A DNA stretch of 64,000 nucleotides from an uncultured Bacteroidales bacterium (GTDB taxonomy: Bacteria; Bacteroidota; Bacteroidia; Bacteroidales; UBA932), in assembly GCA_944322715.1 (NCBI GenBank), contig CALUPT010000007.1:62001-126000 (forward strand). Direction: 5' to 3'. Shown here one piece after another: positions 38,287-47,460 of the stretch. Position 1 is the first letter of the stretch; each line of letters begins with the position of its first letter. The notes beneath the pieces were generated by a model. The model ran no database searches. It was given only the letters and a program-made list of their open reading frames with translations, and was not told the origin of the DNA. A program made the position numbers and the translations under genes.

Positions 38287-38394
38287 CGGAGGCCTTCCGT
38301 CCGGACAGTGTACTTTGCTCTTTCGAGGAGGAAAGTCCCTCTGTCCGAAGTGGCGGACGCCATACGAAACTGCAGTTCTCCGCACAACATTTAT
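38287..38394 (+). ncRNA. Structured 3' region or small RNA candidate after the DUF1080 gene
   Basis: A nested stem can be drawn: CGGACAG (38302-38308) with CTGTCCG (38341-38347), enclosing ACTTT (38312-38316) with AAAGT (38332-38336) and CTC/GAG (38318-38320 with 38325-38327). A strong terminator follows at 38395-38429. No convincing protein is encoded. It could be the folded 3' UTR of the preceding gene or a small RNA released from it. A GAGGAAAGTCC-like string recalls RNase P RNA, but the element is far too short for that. Confidence 0.3.
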
Positions 38395-38429
38395 GAGGGC
38401 GGGTCTGACTTTGACCCGCCCTCCTTTTT
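38395..38429 (+). terminator. Strong rho-independent terminator
   Basis: A perfect 11-base-pair stem, GAGGGCGGGTC (38395-38405) with GACCCGCCCTC (38413-38423), has a 7-base loop and is followed by CTTTTT. It ends the oxidoreductase/DUF1080 transcript. Confidence 0.9.
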
Positions 38430-38604
38430 CTGTTCCCTGGCGAGACCGTCGTTTCCCGGTTAGGCTGTCGTTTCCCGGTGAGACCAGTCTTTGCGATGGT
38501 GTTCTTGTAGTCGTTCTCGATCATCATATCTTGTTCGTATTGGTTTATCTGTCCCGAGGAGGGATGGACATCGGCCATCACAGTCACAAAGAGCAGCCAT
38601 AATA
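38430..38604. other. Intergenic stretch without a gene
   Basis: This stretch lies between the terminator and the ferredoxin promoter. GTCGTTTCCCGGT occurs twice here (about 38449 and 38468). Frames crossing it have no recognisable product and unlikely composition. I see no RNA gene. Confidence 0.5.
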
Positions 38605-38635
38605 TTTGATAATTCGGATTTATCATATAAATTTG
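38605..38635 (+). promoter_or_regulatory. Bacteroidetes-type promoter of the ferredoxin gene
   Basis: TTTG (38605-38608), 19 bases, TAAATTTG (38628-38635) matches the -33/-7 consensus of the main Bacteroidetes sigma factor. The predicted transcript starts near 38641 and has a leader of about 40 bases. Confidence 0.7.
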
Positions 38636-38680
38636 TCGGTCGTTTTGTTTGACACATTAACAAATTAAAGGAATAGAATT

Positions 38681-38851
38681 ATGGCTTACAAAATTTCAGA
38701 GGACTGCGTTGCTTGCGGTACCTGCATCAACGAGTGCCCGCAGGGTGCTATTTCAGAAGGAGATATCTATAAGATTGATCCGGCTCTTTGTGTAGACTGC
38801 GGTACTTGTGCCGATGTCTGCCCGATGGGTGCTATCGCTCCGGAGGCTTAA
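38681..38851 (+). CDS. 2[4Fe-4S] ferredoxin
   Basis: This is a 56-residue bacterial-type ferredoxin. The first cluster ligands are Cys9, 12, 15 and 19 (CVACGTCINECP) and the second are Cys37, 40, 43 and 47 (CVDCGTCADVCP). Both motifs are complete and each is followed by the expected Pro and GAI. Such ferredoxins are low-potential electron carriers in the cytoplasm. The pyruvate:ferredoxin oxidoreductase encoded about 5 kb away is a likely electron donor. The gene stands alone, with its own promoter (38605-38635) and terminator (38900-38929). Confidence 0.97.
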   Translation: MAYKISEDCVACGTCINECPQGAISEGDIYKIDPALCVDCGTCADVCPMGAIAPEA

Positions 38852-38899
38852 TTTTCCGGCTGTATTATAGCGGAGGCTTGCCTCCTGTATGACGTTGAA

Positions 38900-38929
38900 G
38901 GGACATGAGCATAAGACATGTCCCTTTTT
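38900..38929 (+). terminator. Rho-independent terminator of the ferredoxin gene
   Basis: GGGACATG (38900-38907) pairs with CATGTCCC (38917-38924) and is followed by TTTTT. Confidence 0.85.
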
Positions 38930-38939
38930 CAGTGCACAG

Positions 38940-38980
38940 AAAAAGGCTGCACCGGAACATTTGGCTCCGATACAGCCTTA
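38940..38980 (-). terminator. Rho-independent terminator of the M16 peptidase gene
   Basis: Read on the minus strand, AAGGCTGTATCGG pairs with CCGGTGCAGCCTT (one G-T pair and one mismatch) and runs into TTTT. It faces the ferredoxin terminator, insulating the convergent genes. Confidence 0.75.
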
Positions 38981-38999
38981 TTGTAAGGCCGGGATGCGG

Positions 39000-41813
39000 C
39001 TATTCTGCCGGTCCCATTACGATTTCAATGAAGTTGCCCTGTTCCAGGATGCTCTGGAGAACGGATTTGATGTTCTCTGCATTGATTTCAGGGAGGGCAG
39101 CCTCGTAAAGGGCATCGAAGTCCTCTCCATCATAGTTGTACCAGTTCTGGATGTTGCTGAGCCAGTAACCGTTGCTGATCCTGGATTCCGGTATCTTCTT
39201 CTTGAAGTTCTCGATAACCATTGATATCTGTTCTGCTGTCGGACCGTTGTATGCAAGGTCTTCCAGCCCCTTTATCGCGAGTTCGCGCAGCTTGTCGGAC
39301 TGTTCCGGGTTGGTGTTGAAATATACCTGGATCATTGCCCTGTCTTCAGGCAGTCTCTGCATGTTCATGTATGCGGAAGCCCCGTATGTCCCCCCTTCCT
39401 CTTCCCGGAGAGTCTCTGTATAGATCATGTCGAGGATATAGGAGGCTGCATCCAACATTACGGCTGTCCTGACGCTGTATGGGATGTATGCCGTCCATAC
39501 CTGCAGGACAGTGTTCATAGGGGTTTCCATTTTCGTGGAGAAGACATCCTTTTTCTCTCCTTTGGCTATTCTCGGGGCATTGTCCACCCATTCAGTGGCT
39601 TTCTTCCCTTTTGGGAGCGACCCGAAGTATTTCTCCACCATTGGCTTGAGTGTGGCAGGATCCACATTGCCGACAATGTAGACAGTGCTGCCGGCTGCAT
39701 CCTTGAAAAGCTGGTCCCGGTACACCCTTTCGATTGTCTCCATCGATGCCTTTTCGAGAGTCGCTTCCGAGAGACTGACATTTCTCGGATTGTCTCCGTA
39801 CAGAACCTTGTTTAACCTGTTCCGGAATATGAAGTTCGGCTGGGTCTGGAGGTTAGGCAGCAGGGCCTTGATCTGTTCGATACCGAGGAGGTATTCATCG
39901 AAATCGAATCTCGGATCGGTGAATTTCAGATACATGAGCTGCAGGGCGGTTTCCAGGTCTTTCGGAGATGCGCTGGCTGAGATGCCATGCCTGAAATTGC
40001 CGAGATTCAGCGATACGCTGACAGACTTGCCGGCGAGCATTTTCGAGAGCGTCGTGCTCGGGAATTTCGAGATTCCGGAATTCCTTTCGAACAGTGAAAT
40101 GATATTGTCTTCGAATGATGGCAGGTCTTCCGTGTCCACTATGCTGAGGCCGCCATCCTTGACAAGCTGGATCATGACCTGGTCTTTCTTGAATTCCGTA
40201 GGGTACACTACGACCCTGACTCCGTTCTTGAGAGTCCATTCGGTGGCTCCGTATATGGTCACGGTTTCCTTTTTCACCTTTGAGCCTTTCAGGGCAGCAG
40301 GGTCGAGAAGCGGCTCATTGACATGTTCTTCTTCGTTGGCCTTGATCTCGGATGCCTTGACTTCGGCTATGGCATTGAGAAAGTCGGCTTCTGATGGATG
40401 CACAAGGCCTTCCTTTTCCGGAGCCTTGTAGATGATGACCATATTCGTGTCCGGAGCCATCTGCGCCGCTACATTGTTCAGAAGTCCGGAATTGATCTGT
40501 CCGCAGAACATTTCGGCATATTCGTATGCCGTGGCAGGTTCCATGTAGGCCTGGTTGTCGAAGAAGTTGGCGATGTATTCGTCGATGAATTCCGCGTTGT
40601 TCCTTGTGTCGGCCGCATCTGCCGCCCTTTCGAATGCCCGGAGGATGTTGTCCTTGGCTCTTGCGACCTCTGCATCCGAGAAACCGTACCTCTTCATTTT
40701 CTCGACCTCGGTGAGGAAAGCCTTGAACGCCGGTATGCCTTCTCCATCCTTGCATGATATTGAGCCGAATGTAGTCTGGCATGTCTCGCAGAGATTGTCA
40801 AAGCCGAGGCCTGCCGACATGAAAGGAGCATCGGGAGTGGATGCCATGTCGTTGAACCTTTCCGCCATGATAACGGAGATGTAGGTGTCCACGAGATCAA
40901 GCAGCATGCCTACATCCGTGCTGTTGAGTTCCTCCGGCCTTGCAGGACTCTTCCACAGGATTTCAATGCCCGTGGAAGTCGCTTCCGGGTCGGTTATTAT
41001 TCCCACTACAGGTTCGCTGTTGTCAGGGATTACCGGCATTACCTTTGGTTTAGGGTTTTCTGCTGCAGGTATGTCGCTGAACAGCTCCCTGATCTTGTTC
41101 TCTATGTAGTCAACATCGATGTCTCCTACGACTATGACTGCCTGCAGGTCAGGCCTGTACCATGTCCTGTAGAAGTTGACGAGGCTTTCTGGCCTGAAGT
41201 TCTCGAGGTTGTCCTGGCTGCCGATGAGGGTGCACGTGGCATATTTGGAGTCTCCGTAGTAGTAAGGCAGGGATTTCTCATGCATCCTCCATGTTGCGTT
41301 GTTCCTGGACCTCTTCTCCTCAATGATCACGCCCCTTTCCTTGTCTATCTCTATCGGATCGCAGGTGACATAGTGGGAATAGTCGTGCATGATCAGCAGA
41401 CAGGTGTCCACAATGCCAGTCCTCGATACCGGAATGTTGTTGAGCATGTATGTGGTCTGCTCTACTCCCGTCGATGCGTTGATGTTGCGGCCGAATTCCG
41501 CTCCTATGCTCTGGAGGTAGTCCAGCATCTGTTTGCCCGGCAGGTTCTCGGTGCCGTTGAAGCACATGTGTTCGAGGAAGTGTGCAAGTCCGTCCTGGTC
41601 GGGTGTCTCCTGGATTGCGCCGACATTGGTCGCAAGGTAGAACTCGGCCCGGCCTTCAGGCCTGTCGTTGTGTCTGATATAATAGGTGAGCCCGTTGTCC
41701 AGCTTGCCTTTGCGGACTGCCGGATCGTTCGGAAGCTGCTGGATCTGCGGCTGTTGTCCGAAGACAATGGCTGCAGAGAACAGCGCAGCGATGAATGTAA
41801 GGATACGTTTCAT
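39000..41813 (-). CDS. M16 family zinc metallopeptidase (insulinase/PqqL-like), exported
   Basis: The 937-residue protein has a signal peptide (about 1-19, IVFGQ). The inverted zinc motif His78-x-x-Glu81-His82 lies in GLAHFLEHMCFNGTENLPG, with a downstream Glu in KERGVIIEEKRSR as the likely third ligand. Two M16 halves are visible: the active N-terminal one, and a C-terminal inactive one with KMETPMNTVLQVWTAYIPYS and REEEGGTYGASAYMN. The length and the exported signal match PqqL-like periplasmic peptidases that degrade short peptides. It is a single-gene unit with its own terminator. Confidence 0.95.
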   Translation of the reverse strand: MKRILTFIAALFSAAIVFGQQPQIQQLPNDPAVRKGKLDNGLTYYIRHNDRPEGRAEFYLATNVGAIQETPDQDGLAHFLEHMCFNGTENLPGKQMLDYLQSIGAEFGRNINASTGVEQTTYMLNNIPVSRTGIVDTCLLIMHDYSHYVTCDPIEIDKERGVIIEEKRSRNNATWRMHEKSLPYYYGDSKYATCTLIGSQDNLENFRPESLVNFYRTWYRPDLQAVIVVGDIDVDYIENKIRELFSDIPAAENPKPKVMPVIPDNSEPVVGIITDPEATSTGIEILWKSPARPEELNSTDVGMLLDLVDTYISVIMAERFNDMASTPDAPFMSAGLGFDNLCETCQTTFGSISCKDGEGIPAFKAFLTEVEKMKRYGFSDAEVARAKDNILRAFERAADAADTRNNAEFIDEYIANFFDNQAYMEPATAYEYAEMFCGQINSGLLNNVAAQMAPDTNMVIIYKAPEKEGLVHPSEADFLNAIAEVKASEIKANEEEHVNEPLLDPAALKGSKVKKETVTIYGATEWTLKNGVRVVVYPTEFKKDQVMIQLVKDGGLSIVDTEDLPSFEDNIISLFERNSGISKFPSTTLSKMLAGKSVSVSLNLGNFRHGISASASPKDLETALQLMYLKFTDPRFDFDEYLLGIEQIKALLPNLQTQPNFIFRNRLNKVLYGDNPRNVSLSEATLEKASMETIERVYRDQLFKDAAGSTVYIVGNVDPATLKPMVEKYFGSLPKGKKATEWVDNAPRIAKGEKKDVFSTKMETPMNTVLQVWTAYIPYSVRTAVMLDAASYILDMIYTETLREEEGGTYGASAYMNMQRLPEDRAMIQVYFNTNPEQSDKLRELAIKGLEDLAYNGPTAEQISMVIENFKKKIPESRISNGYWLSNIQNWYNYDGEDFDALYEAALPEINAENIKSVLQSILEQGNFIEIVMGPAE

Positions 41814-42064
41814 GATAAGTTGTTATATGTTTGTCAATATTTTCAAATCCCATTGGTCCCTCGGTGGGACCTGCCGTTTGCACCGGTTTTCAGCCGGACC
41901 GGCGGGTATTCCATAAAAATCGGACCAAATCTTACAAAAATAGGAATTATTTGGATATGGTACCGAATTTTATTGACGAATCTGCACGAATCTACAAGAA
42001 GCAACGCAAACCGGAACATACGGAAACGGAACCATAAAATTTTCGGAATGAATTTTAATTCTTG

Positions 42065-42072
42065 TAACTTTG
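42065..42072 (+). promoter_or_regulatory. Candidate -7 box (TAACTTTG) of the short LysR-type gene
   Basis: TAACTTTG fits the TAnnTTTG consensus and lies 25 bases before the ATG at 42098. The -33 position has TTTTC rather than TTTG. Confidence 0.5.
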
Positions 42073-42097
42073 CGGTATCACGTTGCAGTCAGCCGTT

Positions 42098-42613
42098 ATG
42101 GAAGATTTCAGGATGAAGCTTTTCGAAGCCGTGTATGAGTCGGGCAGTTTCACAAAGGCTGCCGGCGTGCTCGGCATCAGCCAGCCGGCGGTGAGCCAGA
42201 ACATATCGGAACTTGAGAAGAGTGCCGGATGCAGCCTGTTCGCCAGAGCCGGCGGCAGGGTATCCGTCACTCCGCAAGGGGAGATTTTCCACCGTTTCGC
42301 GCGTAAGGTAAACTCGGCATACCATGATATGGATGCGGTATTCTGCACGAAGCTGCCCGCGGGCTCCTCATTCAGAATATATGCGGATCCTCCTGCAAGA
42401 CATTATCTTATGCATGATGTCCTGTCCTCTCTCGGGATATTGTACCCCGACTGCGGTTTCGTGCTGTCCGACATGCAGGAAGGCGCTGACATTTGCATAA
42501 TGTCAACGCCCTCTTGTCAGTCAGGATGCCTTGTGTCAAGTTTTTATGTCCTTCCTCCGGATCATTTCCTTTCTAAGGTAATCCGGCCTATGATATCATC
42601 TATTCTGGAATGA
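42098..42613 (+). CDS. Shortened LysR-type transcriptional regulator (HTH with little effector domain)
   Basis: The start is taken at ATG 42098 (MEDFRMKLFEAVYESG); a TTG at 42083 is also in frame. Residues 1-60 are a typical LysR winged HTH (GSFTKAAGVLGISQPAVSQN, then ISELEKSAGCSLFAR, VTPQGEIFHRFA). A full LysR protein has about 300 residues, but this one has 171. Only about 80 residues follow the linker helix, too few for the usual two-lobed effector domain. The remnant (YLMHDVLSSLGILYPDCGFVL, in part) may be a shrunken first lobe. The frame is clean with no sign of a recent frameshift. The gene converges on the esterase gene with a 6-base gap. Confidence 0.85.
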   Translation: MEDFRMKLFEAVYESGSFTKAAGVLGISQPAVSQNISELEKSAGCSLFARAGGRVSVTPQGEIFHRFARKVNSAYHDMDAVFCTKLPAGSSFRIYADPPARHYLMHDVLSSLGILYPDCGFVLSDMQEGADICIMSTPSCQSGCLVSSFYVLPPDHFLSKVIRPMISSILE

Positions 42614-42619
42614 CTGTAT

Positions 42620-43660
42620 CTATCTGTTCCTTTGGGCTTCGAGCCAGCGTGCGAGTGAATCGTAGAATTCATCCCTTGCATAGCTGAACCCGTCATTGCC
42701 TTCTCCTACATATTTCTCGGCCGAGAAGCCCCAGCCGTGTCCTCCGTAAGGATAGATGTGCATCTCCACAGGGACCTTGCAGGACAGCAGGGAGCGGTAG
42801 AGCCTTATGCTGTTCTCTGCAGGTACTGTCGTGTCATCGCTGCACAGGGCCATGAACACCGGAGCATTGTCGGAAGATACCTGGTTTTCGAGGGAATACC
42901 TCTTTTCAAGCATATTGTACAGTCTTTTCGCCTTGTCCCATTCCTTCCATGTCTTCCCGTTCCTGCCTGTAAAGGAATTTTCTTCCCCGATCAGCTGGTC
43001 ATGTGTTCCCATGTGCGTGACAGTCGTGTCGAATGTGACTACAGGATAGATGAATACGGAGAAATCAGGTCTGGTCGCGGCATCGGCATACATGAGGGAA
43101 GTTGTCACGGCAAGATGTCCTCCTGCGGAGAATCCCATGACTCCGATCTGGCTGACACCCCATTTCCCGGCATTCTCCCTGCAGTAGCGGAATGTGTTCT
43201 GTATATCGGCCAGCGGAACTTCCCAGTGTCCGTTAGGAAGGCGGTATTTGACGATGGCTGCGGTGATGCCTCTCTCGGCCAGCCATTCCGCCACATATAC
43301 GCCCTCATTGTATGAGGACACGATGCTGTATCCTCCTCCCGGGCATACTATTACCATCTGCCCGTTCGGCTTCTTCGGAAAATAGAGGTCGAACCTTGCA
43401 TTGACATTGATGTTGCCGATGTTTCCCGCACCGTTTATTTCCTCCGGACCTGTGAGTCCGTTGCTCTCTTCCATCCTGAATCCTGCGCAGGTGACTTTGT
43501 CGGCGACCACCGGATCGGTGTTGTCAACAAGTTTCTCCCCGTACAGGAGCACTGTCTCGTCTGGCCTGAAGTCCGTCTTGGGCTGCGCCATTACATCCTG
43601 GGCTGCGGCCGATACGAATATCCCGGCCATTGCAGCTGCAATCATTGTTTTCGTTTTCAT
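42620..43660 (-). CDS. Exported alpha/beta hydrolase (acetyl esterase/lipase type)
   Basis: The 346-residue protein has a signal peptide (about 1-20, VSAAAQ). The oxyanion motif is CPGGGYS (about 109-115). The nucleophile elbow is GFSAGGHLAV. The likely Asp is in LCSDDTTVPAENS and the His in YPYGGHGWGF near the end. This is the pattern of BD-FAE/acetyl-xylan-esterase-like hydrolases, common in polysaccharide-degrading Bacteroidetes. A carbohydrate-ester substrate is likely but unproven. A segment after the signal peptide (residues about 27-85) carries no motif I recognise. Confidence 0.9.
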   Translation of the reverse strand: MKTKTMIAAAMAGIFVSAAAQDVMAQPKTDFRPDETVLLYGEKLVDNTDPVVADKVTCAGFRMEESNGLTGPEEINGAGNIGNINVNARFDLYFPKKPNGQMVIVCPGGGYSIVSSYNEGVYVAEWLAERGITAAIVKYRLPNGHWEVPLADIQNTFRYCRENAGKWGVSQIGVMGFSAGGHLAVTTSLMYADAATRPDFSVFIYPVVTFDTTVTHMGTHDQLIGEENSFTGRNGKTWKEWDKAKRLYNMLEKRYSLENQVSSDNAPVFMALCSDDTTVPAENSIRLYRSLLSCKVPVEMHIYPYGGHGWGFSAEKYVGEGNDGFSYARDEFYDSLARWLEAQRNR

Positions 43661-43703
43661 TCCTTCCTGGCTAAATTATAAGCAATTTAATCTGGTGTCA
43701 GAT

Positions 43704-43734
43704 AAAAAAGGGCCGGCTGCATAGCAACCAGCCC
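43704..43734 (-). terminator. Rho-independent terminator of the pyruvate:ferredoxin oxidoreductase gene
   Basis: On the minus strand an 11-base-pair stem with two G-T pairs (GGGCTGGTTGC with GCAGCCGGCCC) and a 3-base loop is followed by TTTTTT. Confidence 0.88.
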
Positions 43735-43758
43735 TGGAATCACATCATCAGTCAAGGA

Positions 43759-46700
43759 TTATTCCTTGCCTGCGAGTCTCTTGTAGGTGTTGAGACGGAT
43801 CTTGGCGAACTCCTCTGTCTTCTGAAGCAGTTCGTCCGCTGTCTCAGGGAACATCTTGTAGAGCGATGCGAACCTCACCTCTCCTTTCAGGAAATCCTGG
43901 AACTTGGTCCAGTCCGGCTCCTTGCTGTCGAGAGAGAACGGATTCTTCCCTTCCTCCTCAAGGACAGGATTGTATCTGTAGAGATGCCAGTAACCGCATT
44001 CTACAGCGAGTTTCTCCTCCTTCTGGCTCAGACCCATACCTGCTTTCAGCCCGTGGTTGATACAAGGCGAGTAAGCAATGATAAGGGATGGACCATCGTA
44101 TGCCTCCGCTTCCTTGATGGCATTGAAGAACTGTGCCGGATTTGCTCCCATGGCTACCTGTGCCACATATACATATCCATAGCTGATAGCCATCATTCCG
44201 AGGTCTTTCTTGCGGATTTTCTTTCCTGAAGCGGCGAACTTCGCAATGGCTCCTGCAGGAGTTGACTTTGATGACTGTCCGCCGGTATTGGAATATACCT
44301 CGGTGTCGAGCACGAGAACATTCACATTCTCTCCGGAAGCGAGGACATGGTCGAGTCCGCCGTATCCGATGTCGTATGCCCAGCCGTCACCTCCGAATAT
44401 CCACTGGCTGCGGGATGGGATGAAGTGCCTGTATTCGAGAAGCGCCTTGCATGTGTCGCAGTTGCACTCTTCCATGAGAGGAACGAGTTCGTCAGCTACC
44501 TCACGGGTCGCTTTCGCATCGTTGCGGTTCTCTAACCATTTGGTGAAGAGAGCCTTCATCTGATCGGTGCAGCAGCTGCATGAGAGTCCCTGCTCCATCA
44601 GCCTTGCTACCGTAGCACGTGCCCTGTCCGAGCCGAGCTTCATTCCGAGTCCGTATTCGGCATTGTCCTCGAACAGCGAGTTTGCCCATGCCGGTCCGTG
44701 CCCGTTGGCGTTGGTGCAGTAAGGAGATGCCGGGAATGATGCCCCGTAGATTGAAGAGCATCCAGTCGCGTTGGCAATCATCATATGGTCTCCGAAAAGC
44801 TGGGTGATGGTCTTGATGTAAGGCGTCTCGCCGCATCCTGCACATGCGCCCGAGAACTCGAACAGAGGCTGTGAGAACTGTGCGTTCTTCACGTTCTGGA
44901 ACTTGTTCTGTACGGTGTCCTTATAGCCGATGTTGGAGTGCAGCCAGTTGAAGTTGGCCTGCTCTGCCTCCTGGGATTCCGCAGGAACCATGACGAGAGC
45001 CTTGTCCTTTGCAGGGCAGACATCGGCACAGTTGCCGCATCCCGTACAGTCGGCAGGGGATACCTGCATTGTGAATGTATAGTCCTTGAATACAGCCTTG
45101 CCCTGGGCCTTCTTGATGCCTGCAGGAGCGGATGCCGCCTCTTCGGCTGTCATGAGGAACGGACGGATGGCTGCATGAGGGCAGACGAATGAGCAGGTGT
45201 TGCACTGGATACAGTTCTCTGCCTTCCACTCAGGCACGAACACTGCAACTCCGCGTTTCTCGTATGCCGCCGTCCCGTCCGGGATCGTACCATCGGCTGC
45301 ATCCTTGAATGCGCTTACAGGAAGCTGGTCGCCGCACTGTGCGTTCACGATGTCTGCAACCTGCTTTACGAATTCCGGAGCGAGCCTGTCCTTGTTAGGG
45401 TTCTCGAACTTGCCGGTAATCTCTTTCCATTCCGCCGGTACGTTCACCTTGATGTATTCTCCGCCCCTGTCTACGGCTGCATAGTTCATCTTCACGACAT
45501 TCTCTCCCTTCTTGCCGTAGCTCTTGTCTATGGCCTTCTTCATGTATGTCACTGCATCCTCGTACGGGATGATGCCGGTGATCTTGAAGAATGCCGACTG
45601 GAGAATGGTGTTGGTCCTTCCTCCGAGACCGATCTCGGAAGCGATCTTCGTGGCGTTGATGATGTAGAGGGAGATGTTCTTCTTTCCGATGACTGACTTC
45701 ACGTAGTCAGGAATCCTCTTGAGCGTCTCTTCCTCGTCCCAAATGCTGTTGAGCAGGAGGGTGCCGTTCTGCTTGATGCCCTTGAGCACATCGTATTTGT
45801 GCAGGTAGGATGGTACATGGCAGGCTACGAAGTCAGGTGTGGATACGAGGTAAGGGGCCTTGATCGGCTGGTCTCCGAAACGGAGGTGCGAACAGGTGTA
45901 TCCGCCGGATTTCTTGGAGTCGTAGTCGAAATATCCCTGGCAGTATTTGTCGGTATGGTCGCCTATGATCTTGATGGTGTTCTTGTTGGCACCGACCGTA
46001 CCATCGGAGCCGAGTCCGTAGAACTTGCACTCTGTAGTGCCCGGCTTGACGATGGATATTTCCTCCTTGACAGGGAGAGACTTGAATGTCACGTCATCAA
46101 CTATGCCGATGGTGAACCCGTTCTTCGGTTCTGCCAGTTCAAGATTCTCATAAACTGCAACGATCTGTGCAGGCGAAGTGTCCTTGGATGAAAGTCCGTA
46201 ACGGCCTCCGATTACGAGCGGAGCGTTTTCGATACCCTGGAAGAGTGCCTTTACATCGAGGTAGAGAGGCTCTCCGAGAGCTCCCGGCTCCTTGGTCCTG
46301 TCGAGGACCGCGATCCTCTTGACGCTCTTCGGAAGGACTTTCATGAAATATTTGGCCGAGAAAGGTCTGTAGAGACGGACAACAATGAGTCCGACCTTCT
46401 TGCCCTGGGTGGCGAGATGGTCGATGGTCTCCTTGATGGTCTCCGTGACGGATCCCATGGCTATGATGATGTTCTCTGCATCCGGGGCGCCGTAGTAGTC
46501 GAACGGACGGTAGTCCCTTCCGGTAGCTTCGCTGATCTCGCCCATGTATCTTGCAACGATGTCAGGCACGGCCTCGTAGTATTCGTTGCATGCCTCGCGG
46601 GCCTGGAAATATACATCCCCGTTCTGGGCTGTTCCCCTCGTTACGGGAGCATCCGGATTGAGAGCCTTTGCCCTGAATCTTGCGAGGGACTTGGTGCTGA

Positions 46701-47289
46701 TCATATCCCTGAGCTTGTCCTCATCGATAAGCTCGATCTTCTGGATTTCGTGCGATGTGCGGAATCCGTCGAAGAAGTGGATGAACGGAACGCTCGACTT
46801 GATGGTGGACAGATGCGCCACGGCAGCCATGTCGAGGGCTTCCTGTACGGAAGCGGATGCCAGCATTGCGAATCCTGTCTGGCGGCATGCCATCACATCC
46901 TGGTGGTCTCCGAAGATGGAGAGGGCGTGTGATGCAAGGGCGCGCGCCGATACATGGAATACCGCAGGAAGCAGTTCTCCGGCGATCTTGTACATGTTCG
47001 GGATCATCAGAAGCAGACCCTGTGATGCCGTGAATGTGGTTGTGAGCGCTCCGGCCTGAAGCGAACCGTGTACGGCGCCGGCCGCACCTCCTTCACTTTG
47101 CATTTCGGTAACCTTCACAGTCTCTCCGAAGAGATTCTTCTTTCCCTGAGCTGCCCACTCATCGACATATTCTGCCATAGTCGATGACGGTGTGATAGGG
47201 TAGATCGCAGCGTGCTCGCTGAAAAGATAAGCGATGTGGGCAGCTGCGTAGTTACCGTCACAAGTGATAAATTTTTTCTCGTTTGCCAT
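43759..47289 (-). CDS. nifJ: Pyruvate:ferredoxin (flavodoxin) oxidoreductase
   Basis: The 1176-residue homodimer-type PFOR converts pyruvate and CoA to acetyl-CoA and CO2, passing electrons to ferredoxin. In order: the N-terminal pyruvate-binding domain (YPITPSSTMAEYVDEWA), the transketolase-like domain II, the gamma-type domain (FYGLGSDGTVGANKNTIKI), two 4Fe-4S clusters (CIQCNTCSFVCP and CTGCGNCADVCP), a third cluster region (CAGCGETPY), and the TPP-binding domain (GDGWAYDIGYGGLDH with YSNTGGQ). All domains are complete. It is cytoplasmic, central to anaerobic energy metabolism, and monocistronic with its own terminator. Confidence 0.98.
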   Translation of the reverse strand: MANEKKFITCDGNYAAAHIAYLFSEHAAIYPITPSSTMAEYVDEWAAQGKKNLFGETVKVTEMQSEGGAAGAVHGSLQAGALTTTFTASQGLLLMIPNMYKIAGELLPAVFHVSARALASHALSIFGDHQDVMACRQTGFAMLASASVQEALDMAAVAHLSTIKSSVPFIHFFDGFRTSHEIQKIELIDEDKLRDMISTKSLARFRAKALNPDAPVTRGTAQNGDVYFQAREACNEYYEAVPDIVARYMGEISEATGRDYRPFDYYGAPDAENIIIAMGSVTETIKETIDHLATQGKKVGLIVVRLYRPFSAKYFMKVLPKSVKRIAVLDRTKEPGALGEPLYLDVKALFQGIENAPLVIGGRYGLSSKDTSPAQIVAVYENLELAEPKNGFTIGIVDDVTFKSLPVKEEISIVKPGTTECKFYGLGSDGTVGANKNTIKIIGDHTDKYCQGYFDYDSKKSGGYTCSHLRFGDQPIKAPYLVSTPDFVACHVPSYLHKYDVLKGIKQNGTLLLNSIWDEEETLKRIPDYVKSVIGKKNISLYIINATKIASEIGLGGRTNTILQSAFFKITGIIPYEDAVTYMKKAIDKSYGKKGENVVKMNYAAVDRGGEYIKVNVPAEWKEITGKFENPNKDRLAPEFVKQVADIVNAQCGDQLPVSAFKDAADGTIPDGTAAYEKRGVAVFVPEWKAENCIQCNTCSFVCPHAAIRPFLMTAEEAASAPAGIKKAQGKAVFKDYTFTMQVSPADCTGCGNCADVCPAKDKALVMVPAESQEAEQANFNWLHSNIGYKDTVQNKFQNVKNAQFSQPLFEFSGACAGCGETPYIKTITQLFGDHMMIANATGCSSIYGASFPASPYCTNANGHGPAWANSLFEDNAEYGLGMKLGSDRARATVARLMEQGLSCSCCTDQMKALFTKWLENRNDAKATREVADELVPLMEECNCDTCKALLEYRHFIPSRSQWIFGGDGWAYDIGYGGLDHVLASGENVNVLVLDTEVYSNTGGQSSKSTPAGAIAKFAASGKKIRKKDLGMMAISYGYVYVAQVAMGANPAQFFNAIKEAEAYDGPSLIIAYSPCINHGLKAGMGLSQKEEKLAVECGYWHLYRYNPVLEEEGKNPFSLDSKEPDWTKFQDFLKGEVRFASLYKMFPETADELLQKTEEFAKIRLNTYKRLAGKE

Positions 47290-47414
47290 AATCGTTAAAG
47301 TTTATGAGACTTGGTTATATCTTGTTTAAATGTTTTCTGTCTCCATGCCGTGGCCGGTCACGAAATCTTTGCGAATTTATACAATTTTTCCGTATAATCC
47401 GAAGAAATTCCGAT

Positions 47415-47455
47415 AAAACTACAGGAGGGCGCGTCGTTATGATGCACCCTCCTGT
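47415..47455 (-). terminator. Rho-independent terminator of fabD
   Basis: On the minus strand ACAGGAGGG pairs with CCCTCCTGT around a 17-base loop and is followed by AGTTTTA. Confidence 0.75.
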
Positions 47456-47460
47456 ACAGG

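Noticed and set aside
38287-38394. RNase P RNA, suggested by a GAGGAAAGTCC-like string
   Set aside because: Only about 100 bases lie between this string and the terminator, and the other universally conserved blocks are missing.
38084-38602. 172-residue plus-strand frame crossing the DUF1080 stop and the terminator
   Set aside because: It overlaps the coding end and a strong terminator, and its product has no recognisable features.
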